A stretch of DNA of 6,668 nucleotides from Actinomycetota bacterium. Its GTDB lineage: Bacteria > Actinomycetota > AC-67. The stretch covers positions 1 to 6,668 of the forward strand of contig VAYV01000090.1 in assembly GCA_005883175.1 (NCBI GenBank), in the 5' to 3' direction. Below the pieces are notes generated by a model, which made no database searches, was not told the DNA's origin, and saw only the letters and a list, made by a program, of their open reading frames with translations. How positions within the stretch are numbered: the first letter of the stretch is position 1; every line of letters starts with the position of its first letter. The translations under genes and the position numbers were made by a program. Below are positions 1-5,720 of this stretch, in pieces.

Positions 1-554
1 CGTTGACACCGATATCGGGTCACGGCGGCTCGGGCGACCCGCTGATGCACGCCTCGTACACAAGCGACAACGCGGGCATCGGCTACTACCACAGCGGCAC
101 CTTCTCGACCGCGATTCAGAACGCCTACAAGTCCGCCGGTGGCTACAAGGCGATCGGCGTTGCGGCCGACATCGGCGTCGGATGGTCGCCGTGCCGCTAC
201 GAGACCGGCTTGTCGTCGTGGTGGCGTTATGGATGCGCGCCTCGAAGCAGCATCGCCGGAAGCGTCCAGACGTTCTACTACTCCGCATACAACGACCAGC
301 GCGCGATCATGGTCGAAGGCGGAGCGACCACCGCCTTTGTCCTCTATCGAGGCATCTTGGCCGCCTACACCGACCCGTACAACGGGCATGACTGGGTGTA
401 TTGGATCGGCTACCCGACCAGCAACCGCTACTCGTGGAACGGCTACCTCCGGCAGAACTTCCGCTACGGCTACGTCTTGTTCGATCCGATCGCGTGCGTC
501 GAGTTCATGTACCTCGGGTCCTCGTACGCCGCTGAGTCCTACTACTGCGACTGA
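1..554 (+). CDS. LGFP-like repeat protein, probably secreted, 5'-truncated
   Basis: The frame is open from the left edge and stops with TGA at 552-554. No signal peptide is visible, so I take the 183 visible residues as the C-terminal part of a larger secreted protein; a TTG at position 3 is not a convincing start. Composition is rich in Tyr, Trp, Gly and Ser and very poor in Lys. Two degenerate units can be seen. The first runs from the AYKSAGGYKAIGVA stretch (about residue 41) to the SVQTFYYSAYND stretch (about 98). The second runs from YRGILAAY (about 115) through WIGYPTSNRY to LRQNFRYGYVLFDP (149-162). The pattern GG..IG.PTS...NG..RQNF..G..L.DP resembles the LGFP repeat found in actinobacterial cell-wall-associated and esterase-linked proteins. 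Cysteines at 64, 78, 165 and 182 could form disulfides outside the cell. LGFP membership is inferred from motif shape only. The next gene starts on the last base of this stop codon, so the two are probably co-translated. Confidence 0.72.
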   Translation, partial: LTPISGHGGSGDPLMHASYTSDNAGIGYYHSGTFSTAIQNAYKSAGGYKAIGVAADIGVGWSPCRYETGLSSWWRYGCAPRSSIAGSVQTFYYSAYNDQRAIMVEGGATTAFVLYRGILAAYTDPYNGHDWVYWIGYPTSNRYSWNGYLRQNFRYGYVLFDPIACVEFMYLGSSYAAESYYCD

Positions 555-1132
555 TGACGATGGCGATGCAACTCTCGGCGTTGGTCGTTGCTGCAACCGC
601 AGCACTTCTTTCGCCCGCCGCGCCTCCGCGCTGCATCGCCGGTCTCATCTCCGGCGAGTCGGGCGCCCGGCCGCACATCCGCGCGCCTGTAGTAACCCCC
701 GGTGGCGGCCGGACGGGAACCGCGCTCACGATCCGAGGTGGAGGGTTTCAGCCGGGGACACGCCTCACCATCGCCGCCGTGTACGGCGGGAACGGATGCG
801 TGATCGAGGGGCTCGGCGATCAGTACCTCACGTCGGCTCGCGCCGACGGCCGGGGGTCGTACGCGGTCTCGATCCACTGGCCTTCGACGTTCGACCCCGT
901 GTTGGGCCGGAACGAGATCGGCACGCGAGCCCTCCCGCGCGGGGCCTACTACGTGTTCGCATTGCCCTGCGGCGTGCGCGCGGCGTGCTCGTTCACCTCC
1001 GGAACGCAACCGGGTGGCCCGTTCGTGCTCGGCCAAGCGCGCGCGTCGCCGGTCGTCTGGATCGCGGCCGGCCTCGCGGCGGCAGGCGCTTTGCTCGGCG
1101 CACTGATCGTAAGGCGGCGCGCGGCGCGCTAG
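554..1132 (+). CDS. Exported protein with C-terminal membrane anchor
   Basis: This 192-residue protein is not recognised by family. An N-terminal hydrophobic stretch (about residues 5-23, ending in Ala/Pro) looks like a signal peptide. A Pro/Gly-rich linker follows, then a segment at 46-76 of the form PGGGRTGTALTIRGGGFQPG, which resembles the first strands of IPT/TIG-like or similar immunoglobulin-fold domains (G..G..LTI.G.GF.PG). A single hydrophobic helix at about 167-186 is followed by a short RRR-containing tail, giving a type I topology with the Ig-like part outside. Cysteines lie at 27, 82, 139 and 145; the one near the signal peptide is not in a convincing lipobox. The ATG shares one base with the preceding stop (TGATG), which favours this start by translational coupling because no good Shine-Dalgarno sequence is present. 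In-frame ATGs two and four codons further on are alternatives. With the upstream repeat protein it forms a surface-protein pair, closed by a hairpin terminator. Confidence 0.75.
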   Translation: MTMAMQLSALVVAATAALLSPAAPPRCIAGLISGESGARPHIRAPVVTPGGGRTGTALTIRGGGFQPGTRLTIAAVYGGNGCVIEGLGDQYLTSARADGRGSYAVSIHWPSTFDPVLGRNEIGTRALPRGAYYVFALPCGVRAACSFTSGTQPGGPFVLGQARASPVVWIAAGLAAAGALLGALIVRRRAAR

Positions 1133-1148
1133 ATCCCCGTCCCCCTCA

Positions 1149-1175
1149 GGGCGGCGACCGTTCCGGTCGCCGCCC
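1149..1175 (+). terminator. G+C-rich hairpin terminator
   Basis: A perfect 12-bp stem (1149-1160 GGGCGGCGACCG pairing with 1164-1175) closes a TTC loop, 16 bases after the stop of the upstream gene. It is followed by C/G-rich sequence and not by a T tract, as is common for terminators in G+C-rich actinobacteria. It separates the surface-protein pair from the hydrolase gene at 1203. Structure is seen directly; function is inferred from position. Confidence 0.75.
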
Positions 1176-1190
1176 GCCCCCGTTCCCGGT

Positions 1191-1196
1191 TATGGT
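1191..1196 (+). promoter_or_regulatory. Candidate -10 element of a leaderless promoter
   Basis: TATGGT fits the TANNNT form of actinobacterial -10 elements and ends 6 bases before the ATG at 1203, so transcription would begin at or next to the start codon. No Shine-Dalgarno sequence lies in front of that ATG, which agrees with a leaderless mRNA. A matching -35 is not apparent; that position falls in the 3' arm of the terminator hairpin. Confidence 0.4.
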
Positions 1197-1202
1197 CTGG
1201 CC

Positions 1203-1991
1203 ATGCACACACTGCGCTCCGGCGACGCAACGATCGCCTACGACGTGGACGGAGACGGCGATCCGCTGCTGCTGATCATGGGCCTCGCGGCCGATCGCCG
1301 GATGTGGATGCTCCAGCTTCCCGTGCTGACGCCCCACTTCCGCTGCATCACGTTCGACAACCGGGGTATCGGCGATTCAACGGCCCCGCCGGGACCGTTC
1401 TCCATGGAGCAGATGGCGGCAGATGCGCTCGCCGTCCTCGATGAAGCCCAGGTTGAGCGCGCGCACGTGCTCGCGATCTCGATGGGAGGCGCAGTCGCAC
1501 AGCATCTTGCCTTGAAAGCGCCGGAGCGGATCCGTTCGATGGTCCTGGCTTCGACGTGGTGCTCGAAGAACCCCTACACGCAGCGGATGTCGGACGTGGG
1601 GCGCATGATCATGGAGGCAGGGGGGCAAGCGGCGATCACGCGTGCGTCGATGCTGTGGCTCTTCACGCCGAAGTTCATCCTCGAGCGCAGTGCGTTCGTC
1701 CAGCAGATCGAGCAGATGGCGCTCGAGTTCGCGACGCATCCCGAAGTCTTCGAGCGTCAGCTCGAGGCCCTGCTCGAACACGACGTCCGCGACCAGCTTG
1801 CCCGTCTCGATATCCCGACCCGCGTGATGTGCGGGCGCCGCGACATCATGGTCCCTCCGGAGCTATCCGAAGAGCTGTCCGCAGCGATACCCGGCGCCGA
1901 CCTCAAGCTGCTCGACGGCGGGCACGCGTACAACCTCGAAGAATTCGACGCCTTCAATAAGACGGTGCTCGAGTTCTTGACCCAGCACTAG
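1203..1991 (+). CDS. Alpha/beta-fold hydrolase
   Basis: The 262-residue protein has the full length and order of a single-domain alpha/beta hydrolase. An N-terminal strand pair (IAYDVDGDGDPLLLIMG) leads to the oxyanion-hole region near MGLAAD (26-31). The nucleophile elbow AISMGG places Ser93; its first position is Ala where the usual GxSxG has Gly. A helical cap spans about 120-185 (WLFTPKFILERSAFVQQIEQ). The acid is most likely Asp214 in CGRRDIMVPP and the base His241 in GGHAYNLEEF. The closest familiar groups are 3-oxoadipate enol-lactonase-like, RdmC-like esterase and BioH-like proteins, but the substrate cannot be read from the sequence. It is likely cytoplasmic, as no signal peptide is seen. 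The ATG lies just after a strong hairpin and a possible -10 element with no ribosome binding site, suggesting its own leaderless transcript. The stop codon overlaps the stop of the convergent gene on the other strand, which is also an alpha/beta hydrolase but clearly different in sequence. Confidence 0.9.
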   Translation: MHTLRSGDATIAYDVDGDGDPLLLIMGLAADRRMWMLQLPVLTPHFRCITFDNRGIGDSTAPPGPFSMEQMAADALAVLDEAQVERAHVLAISMGGAVAQHLALKAPERIRSMVLASTWCSKNPYTQRMSDVGRMIMEAGGQAAITRASMLWLFTPKFILERSAFVQQIEQMALEFATHPEVFERQLEALLEHDVRDQLARLDIPTRVMCGRRDIMVPPELSEELSAAIPGADLKLLDGGHAYNLEEFDAFNKTVLEFLTQH

Positions 1992-2878
1992 CGATCGGCG
2001 CGCGCGCTCACCTTGCGCGCGAACGCGATCGCGGCCGCAGCGAACTCGTCGGGACACTCCATCTGCGGGTTGTGACCGCAGTCGTCGATAACGACGAGCT
2101 CGGATCCCGGAAGGCGCCGAACGGCTTGCTCGCCGGCGTCGACGGAGATCAGCCGGTCGCGCGCGCCCCAGATGAAGAGCGTCGGAACGCGCACGGCCTC
2201 GAGCACGCGCCACGTCTGCTCGCGACGCGCCGAAAGCGCCCACATCATCTGACGATTCGCGCGCACCACTGCGCGCGCATGTGCGGGACGCCCGACGCGG
2301 CCCCGCGCGTCGGCAACCAACGCCGCCCACGTCGTTTCCGAGATGCGCTCGGGGCGCGCGCAGTTCCGCTCCAGGCTTTCGCGAACGAGCACCTCGGGCG
2401 GACGCTGGACGTACCGGCGGTAGATGAGCTCGCCGAAGACGGGAAGCGCCGGCGCGACGAAGCTCACCAGCACGCGCGGGCTCGGCCCTCCGGCGCTCTC
2501 CGTCGGAAGTGCGGCGTCGACGCCGATCAGCGCCGCGACCCGTTCGGGCTCGGCCGCGGCCGCGTGGATCGCGATCAGTCCGCCCAGCGAGTTGCCCGTC
2601 CAGATCGCGCGCGCGACGCCGATCTCATCGCAGAACGCCAGGACCGCACCGGCGAGCCAGGCCGGCGAGTACGAACCGGCCGGCGCGTCCGAGGCTCCGA
2701 ATCCGGGAAGATCCAACGCGATCGCGCGCCGTTCCGCGCCGAGCAGCGGCAGAACGTCAAGCCATTTCGCGGTGCTCGATCCGAACCCGTGGATTAGCAG
2801 GAATGGCTCGTCGCCGCTTCCGGCTTCCAGCCAGTGGATGTTCGTGCCACGCACGTTCGTCTCGTGCTCGCCGATCAC
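1988..2878 (-). CDS. Alpha/beta-fold hydrolase, last gene of the operon
   Basis: This 296-residue protein begins with GTG at 2878. The frame stays open a further 450 bases upstream, but that part is Arg-rich shadow of the dehydrogenase gene. The GTG start is supported by a GGGGGAG ribosome binding site five bases before it and by a GTGA overlap with the dehydrogenase stop. The protein has the oxyanion-hole motif HGFGSS (30-35), the strand-turn LDLPGFGASD (55-64), the nucleophile elbow GNSLGG with Ser97, a variable cap at about 125-215, the acid Asp241 in WGARDRLI and the base His269 in CGHNPQME. This layout matches the MhpC/epoxide-hydrolase-like subgroup; the Ser nucleophile argues for ester, thioester or C-C bond hydrolysis and against dehalogenase or epoxide hydrolase chemistry. 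It is likely cytoplasmic. Coupling to an acyl-CoA dehydrogenase suggests a related acyl or ester substrate, which is inference. Confidence 0.9.
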   Translation of the reverse strand: MIGEHETNVRGTNIHWLEAGSGDEPFLLIHGFGSSTAKWLDVLPLLGAERRAIALDLPGFGASDAPAGSYSPAWLAGAVLAFCDEIGVARAIWTGNSLGGLIAIHAAAAEPERVAALIGVDAALPTESAGGPSPRVLVSFVAPALPVFGELIYRRYVQRPPEVLVRESLERNCARPERISETTWAALVADARGRVGRPAHARAVVRANRQMMWALSARREQTWRVLEAVRVPTLFIWGARDRLISVDAGEQAVRRLPGSELVVIDDCGHNPQMECPDEFAAAAIAFARKVSARADR

Positions 2879-3927
2879 GGCGTCTCCCCCAGCAATGTCC
2901 GCGCGATGATCAGCTTCTGGATCTCGCTGGTGCCGCCGCCGATCGAGAGCAGCTTCGCGTCGCGGATCGACCGCTCGACCGAGAACTCCTTGATGTACCC
3001 GTAGCCGCCGAAGATCTGGACGGCCTCGAGCGCGTTGTGCATCGCCGTCTCGGCGACAAGATACTTGGCGATCGACGCTTCCTGCATATGTGGGAGGCCT
3101 TGTTGCTTGAGCCAGGCCGCGTGATACAAGACCCAGCGCGCCGCGTTCGTCCCTACCCGCATGCGCGCGAGCTTGTCCTGGATCATCTCGAAGTCTGCGA
3201 TCGGCTTCCCGAACGCTTTGCGATCGCGCGCGTACTCGATGCAGGCGTTCAGCTGGGCCTCCATGCCGCCGAGCGACGCAGACACCATCACGGTTCGCTC
3301 CCAGTCGAAGCACTCGAACGCGACCTTCCATAGGGCCGAGCCCTCAGGCCCGAGCATCTGTGACGCCGGAACGATGCAGTCGGAGAAATGAAGCTCGGAC
3401 GTCGGCGACGAGCGATTGCCGCTCTTGTCGAGATGCTTCCCGATCGAAAGTCCCGGCGTGTCTCGGTCGACGATGAAGCAGCTCATGCGCTGCGACGACG
3501 ACGCGTCGGGGTCGGTCACCGCGACGACGTTGATCACGTCGGCGATCGGCCCGTTCGTGATGAACGTCTTCGACCCGTTGATGACGAAGTGATCACCGTC
3601 CCGGCGCGCGCTCGTCGTGATGCCGGCTGTGTCCGAGCCTGCGCCCGGCTCCGTGATCGCGAAGGCGCCGACCCACTCTCCGCTACAGAGCTTCGGAAGG
3701 TACGCGCGCTTCTGCTCTTCCGTCCCGTGCAACCAGATCGGGACGGCCCCGATGCAGATGTGCGCGCCGAGCGACAGCAGCAAGCCCGAGTCGCGCCCGC
3801 CTTCCTCCAAGCCCTCGAGCGCCATGCACGTGCTGACTGCGTCCGGCCGGACGACCTTCTCGGCGAAGTCGCGCACGGAGGCGCGGAAGGCGAGCTGCTC
3901 GTCTGTGAAGGCGAAGCTGAGCGCCAC
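2875..3927 (-). CDS. Acyl-CoA dehydrogenase family protein with shortened N-terminal domain
   Basis: This FAD-dependent enzyme family oxidises acyl-CoA to 2-enoyl-CoA and passes electrons to ETF. Both family signatures are present: AITEPGAGSDTAG (90-102, flavin/substrate region) and the QIFGGYGY...R...D pattern (304-323). GSKTFITNG (118-126) and the C-terminal GGGTSEIQKLIIARTLL are also typical. The usual catalytic Glu before GTS is Gly here, as in isovaleryl-CoA dehydrogenases, and a Glu in helix G (Glu210 in FDWERT) sits where isovaleryl- and long-chain acyl-CoA dehydrogenases carry their base, so activity is conceivable. The protein has 350 residues against about 385 usually. The N-terminal helix (residues 6-28) runs straight into DAVSTCMALEGL, skipping the helices and the PEEYGG-type loop expected between them. 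The missing block may impair folding or reflect a sequence error. The start is GTG, four bases after the microprotein stop, with only a weak ribosome binding site. The end overlaps the hydrolase by four bases. Confidence 0.92.
   Translation of the reverse strand: MALSFAFTDEQLAFRASVRDFAEKVVRPDAVSTCMALEGLEEGGRDSGLLLSLGAHICIGAVPIWLHGTEEQKRAYLPKLCSGEWVGAFAITEPGAGSDTAGITTSARRDGDHFVINGSKTFITNGPIADVINVVAVTDPDASSSQRMSCFIVDRDTPGLSIGKHLDKSGNRSSPTSELHFSDCIVPASQMLGPEGSALWKVAFECFDWERTVMVSASLGGMEAQLNACIEYARDRKAFGKPIADFEMIQDKLARMRVGTNAARWVLYHAAWLKQQGLPHMQEASIAKYLVAETAMHNALEAVQIFGGYGYIKEFSVERSIRDAKLLSIGGGTSEIQKLIIARTLLGETP
2884..2890 (-). promoter_or_regulatory. Ribosome binding site fixing the hydrolase start
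   Basis: On the minus strand GGGGGAG stands five bases before the GTG at 2878, inside the end of the dehydrogenase gene. It decides between this start and the much longer upstream-open frame. Confidence 0.65.
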
Positions 3928-3931
3928 GGCC

Positions 3932-4066
3932 CTACCGGCCGGCGAGACGGCGAAGGAGCGCTTTCATCCCTCGGGGCTCAACGAGCCGCGTGACGACCAC
4001 GATCGAGAACAGGCCCGCCGCAGCCACCATCGCTGCGAGCAAGGCGATGAAAACGTACGTCACCAA
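3932..4066 (-). CDS. Single-span membrane microprotein
   Basis: This small gene of about 44 codons fills the gap between the thioredoxin and the dehydrogenase and ends in TAG at 3934-3932. The product is one hydrophobic helix (about residues 4-25, YVFIALLAAMVAAAGLFSIV) followed by a basic tail containing RLVEPRGMKALLRRL, predicting the C-terminus inside the cell. A clear AGGAG at 4079-4075 is 8 bases from the TTG at 4066 and 11 from the next codon, a GTG at 4063. I prefer TTG on spacing; GTG would give 43 residues. The dehydrogenase starts only 4 bases after the stop, supporting a real translated gene. I recognise no family. Its place beside a membrane thioredoxin and a DUF4395 protein suggests a membrane partner or anchor, but this is inference. 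Confidence 0.6.
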   Translation of the reverse strand: MVTYVFIALLAAMVAAAGLFSIVVVTRLVEPRGMKALLRRLAGR

Positions 4067-4074
4067 TGGGCCAT

Positions 4075-4079
4075 CTCCT
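4075..4079 (-). promoter_or_regulatory. Ribosome binding site of the microprotein
   Basis: AGGAG on the minus strand is the best ribosome binding site in the 50-base gap after the thioredoxin gene. It is the main evidence that the microprotein frame is translated and that TTG at 4066 may be its start. Confidence 0.55.
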
Positions 4080-4116
4080 GCGTTCCGCTCGAGCGCGCGC
4101 AGCGTACCACGGTGAT

Positions 4117-4578
4117 CTAGCGAGCTATGCGCTGACGTGGCACGGCGTTCGGGCTCGGACGTCCGGCCCAATCCGGCCCCAACAGTGCGGTGCGGATCGC
4201 GTCCTCGCTCGGAACCCCCGACGCGCGCCAGATCACACGGAGATCGGGATCGAGAACGAACACCGTCGGCACGCGCCGAACTTCGTGGCGGTCGGCAACC
4301 TCCATGCGCGCGCCGGCATCGATGGAAACGACCTGCACGCCGGGAACCTCCGCCGCGATCTTGCCGATCCGCTTTTCGACCGTGACGCACGGCGCGCAGT
4401 CTTCGCCGTAGAACTCGACGAGCACGGCCGACGGACGGTCGATCTTCACGACCCCAAGGTCGGCGGGCGTGAAGCGCCCGCTGCCTTCGTCGAAGCGGCC
4501 TTCCCGGCGCCGCCAGAGCACCGCCAGGGCGATGGTCGCACCGGAGACCGCGACGGCAACCAAGATGCGAACGATCAT
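4117..4578 (-). CDS. Membrane-anchored thioredoxin-like protein
   Basis: The 153-residue protein begins with an uncleaved-looking membrane helix (residues 3-21) followed by WRRRE. The basic residues right after the helix make the orientation uncertain; the thioredoxin domain could face either side. The domain (about 36-133) shows the strand AVLVEFYG, the active-site motif CAPC at Cys61-Cys64 with Glu-Asp in front where thioredoxin has Trp, a TVEKRIGKIAAE helix, the VVSIDAG strand and the cis-proline loop RRVPTVFVLD with Pro104. Both cysteines and the cis-Pro are intact, so thiol-disulfide exchange is expected. The last 20 residues are a Pro/Arg-rich tail. The ATG shares one base with the stop of the DUF4395 gene (TAATG), so the two are translationally coupled. 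From memory, DUF4395 proteins often sit next to such thioredoxins in actinobacteria, which suggests that the two act together. The partner substrate is unknown. Confidence 0.88.
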   Translation of the reverse strand: MIVRILVAVAVSGATIALAVLWRRREGRFDEGSGRFTPADLGVVKIDRPSAVLVEFYGEDCAPCVTVEKRIGKIAAEVPGVQVVSIDAGARMEVADRHEVRRVPTVFVLDPDLRVIWRASGVPSEDAIRTALLGPDWAGRPSPNAVPRQRIAR

Positions 4579-5015
4579 TACGCCTGAACCTCGTGCGCCT
4601 TGAAGCGCTGCGCGTAGAGGTAGATCTCACACCCGATGCACAGACCGGTGGTTGCGAGCAGCCCTTGCAACCCCGCGACCAGGAGCGCAAGCGTCCAGCC
4701 GGCCGCGTTCCATCCGGGGATGAACAGCAGTGACGCGATGCCACAGACGACGAACCCGAGGGTCTGCGCGAATCGCGGCGGAGGCTCCTCTTCCGGCTCA
4801 ACCGGGATGCTCAACCGGGACGCTTTCTTGACGAAGCGATACGTCGCGCCGAGCGGCGAGTAACGCAGCCCGAACAAGCTGCCGATCGCCAGAGCGGCGC
4901 CGATCGCGGGCACCATCGCGCGCCACTGGAAGACGAATGCCACGAGGAGCAGCACGGCGGACAGCCCGGCGCCGCCGCGTATCCCGTTCTTGTCGACCAT
5001 CCGCTTCTCGCTCAT
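4578..5015 (-). CDS. DUF4395 family membrane protein
   Basis: The 145-residue protein carries the hallmarks of DUF4395: an N-terminal VDKN motif (residues 7-10), hydrophobic segments at about 17-33 and 36-50, a loop with RYSPLGATYR, an acidic/proline stretch VEPEEEPPPRFAQ (72-84), two more hydrophobic segments at about 85-101 and 104-122, and a C-terminal CIGCE motif with Cys126 and Cys129. The paired cysteines near the end of the last helix could exchange disulfides with the neighbouring thioredoxin; this is inference, since the family's biochemical role is not established to my knowledge. Start choice is firm: the ATG overlaps the regulator stop as ATGA and is preceded by AAAGGGG five bases upstream. 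The stop shares one base with the thioredoxin start. The gene is therefore tied at both ends into the operon. Confidence 0.88.
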   Translation of the reverse strand: MSEKRMVDKNGIRGGAGLSAVLLLVAFVFQWRAMVPAIGAALAIGSLFGLRYSPLGATYRFVKKASRLSIPVEPEEEPPPRFAQTLGFVVCGIASLLFIPGWNAAGWTLALLVAGLQGLLATTGLCIGCEIYLYAQRFKAHEVQA

Positions 5016-5704
5016 GTCGTCCCCTTTCCGCGCAACCGGACAACATCACGGCACGAGGGATCTCCCCACGCGATCGATGTCACCTGCTCGACGTACGTAT
5101 CTGCGCCGAGCGCGCGCATGATCCCTTCCTTCAATGCCTTGTCGAGCGAGCATGCGATCTCGGGGTGCGACGCCGCTATCCCCTTGAACGGACAGTCCAG
5201 GTCCTCGAGCTCGACCCAGTCGTCGCCGCGGGCGGCGACGCGTACGCCGCCGGAAACGTGCGCGAGCGCTCGCTGGAGCCACTCGACCTGTTCGGAGAAA
5301 GCAAGCTCGTCCTCTCCCGGACGGATACGGCGAGCCAGCCGCTCGCCTGCCTGCTCGGCGATCTTCTTCGCCGTTCCCGGCGCAGGAGCCGCCGCTTCGA
5401 TCAGCGACGCGAGGATGTCGCTGACGAGCACCGTCCCGTCCTCGACGTGGACCGGCGTCGCCTCGTACACCTTCGCAGGGCGCCCGCCGGACGAGTTGCG
5501 CCGCCACGACACCGACGCCAGCCCCGCGGACACCAGAACGTCGAGGTGCCCGCGCGCGACATTGGCGTGCACGCCGACCGCGTCGGCGACCTCCTTCACC
5601 GCGCGCGGGCCGGCCGCTCGGAGGTGATCGAGGATCGTGGCACGGGTCGGGGCGGCGAGGGCTCGCGCGACGGCGGCGTCTTGTCCGACGGTGTCAGTGG
5701 TCAT
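5012..5704 (-). CDS. Winged-helix regulator with SufR-like cysteine region
   Basis: Residues 8-82 form an ArsR-type winged helix. ALAAPTRATILDHL is the first helix, AVKEVADAVGVHANVARGHL the helix-turn-helix, and the following LASVSW...GRPAKVYEATP the wing. The C-terminal part (about 90-225) resembles the sensor region of the SufR-like DeoR/ArsR regulators: EWLQRALAH, a short strand pair, then DCPFKGIAASHPEIACSLD and GDPSCRDVVRL. Cysteines 171, 185 and 218 are the only ones in the protein and lie in the region where SufR proteins hold an Fe-S cluster. SufR itself uses a somewhat different cysteine spacing, so cluster binding is a hypothesis; a metal or thiol switch is the alternative. It is the first gene of the operon and overlaps the DUF4395 gene by four bases. 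The ATG at 5704 has only a weak AGCAGG site, four bases upstream. An AT-rich inverted repeat just upstream suggests that it represses its own operon. Confidence 0.85.
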   Translation of the reverse strand: MTTDTVGQDAAVARALAAPTRATILDHLRAAGPRAVKEVADAVGVHANVARGHLDVLVSAGLASVSWRRNSSGGRPAKVYEATPVHVEDGTVLVSDILASLIEAAAPAPGTAKKIAEQAGERLARRIRPGEDELAFSEQVEWLQRALAHVSGGVRVAARGDDWVELEDLDCPFKGIAASHPEIACSLDKALKEGIMRALGADTYVEQVTSIAWGDPSCRDVVRLRGKGTT

Positions 5705-5720
5705 TTTGCCTGCTCATCAT

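Noticed and set aside
139..1275. 378-codon + strand frame over the first two genes
   Set aside because: The translation is Arg/Ser/Thr/Pro-rich low-complexity, typical of a shifted frame in G+C-rich DNA, and it would span a terminator and three better genes.
2879..3331. N-terminal extension of the 1988-2878 hydrolase frame up to 3331
   Set aside because: The extension is Arg-rich, antiparallel to nothing but in another frame of the well-supported dehydrogenase gene, and the GTG at 2878 has a strong ribosome binding site and a GTGA overlap.
2509..3333. Long + strand frames opposite the hydrolase and dehydrogenase genes
   Set aside because: They are antisense shadows with biased Arg/Pro/Ala composition and no motif; the minus-strand proteins have intact catalytic and family motifs.
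4090..4105. GC-alternating palindromic stretch after the thioredoxin gene as a terminator
   Set aside because: The CGCTCGAGCG self-complementarity is short with no usable loop and no T run, so I do not call a terminator there.
4067..4116. Internal promoter with TACGCT as a -10 element in front of the microprotein
   Set aside because: The hexamer fits TANNNT, but such matches are common by chance and no -35 or conserved context is seen; the gap is only 50 bases.
4067..4801. Long minus-strand frame (about 245 codons) leading into the microprotein frame
   Set aside because: It lies inside the thioredoxin and DUF4395 genes in another frame and is Arg/Ser-rich with no recognisable domain; only the last 44 codons look like a protein.
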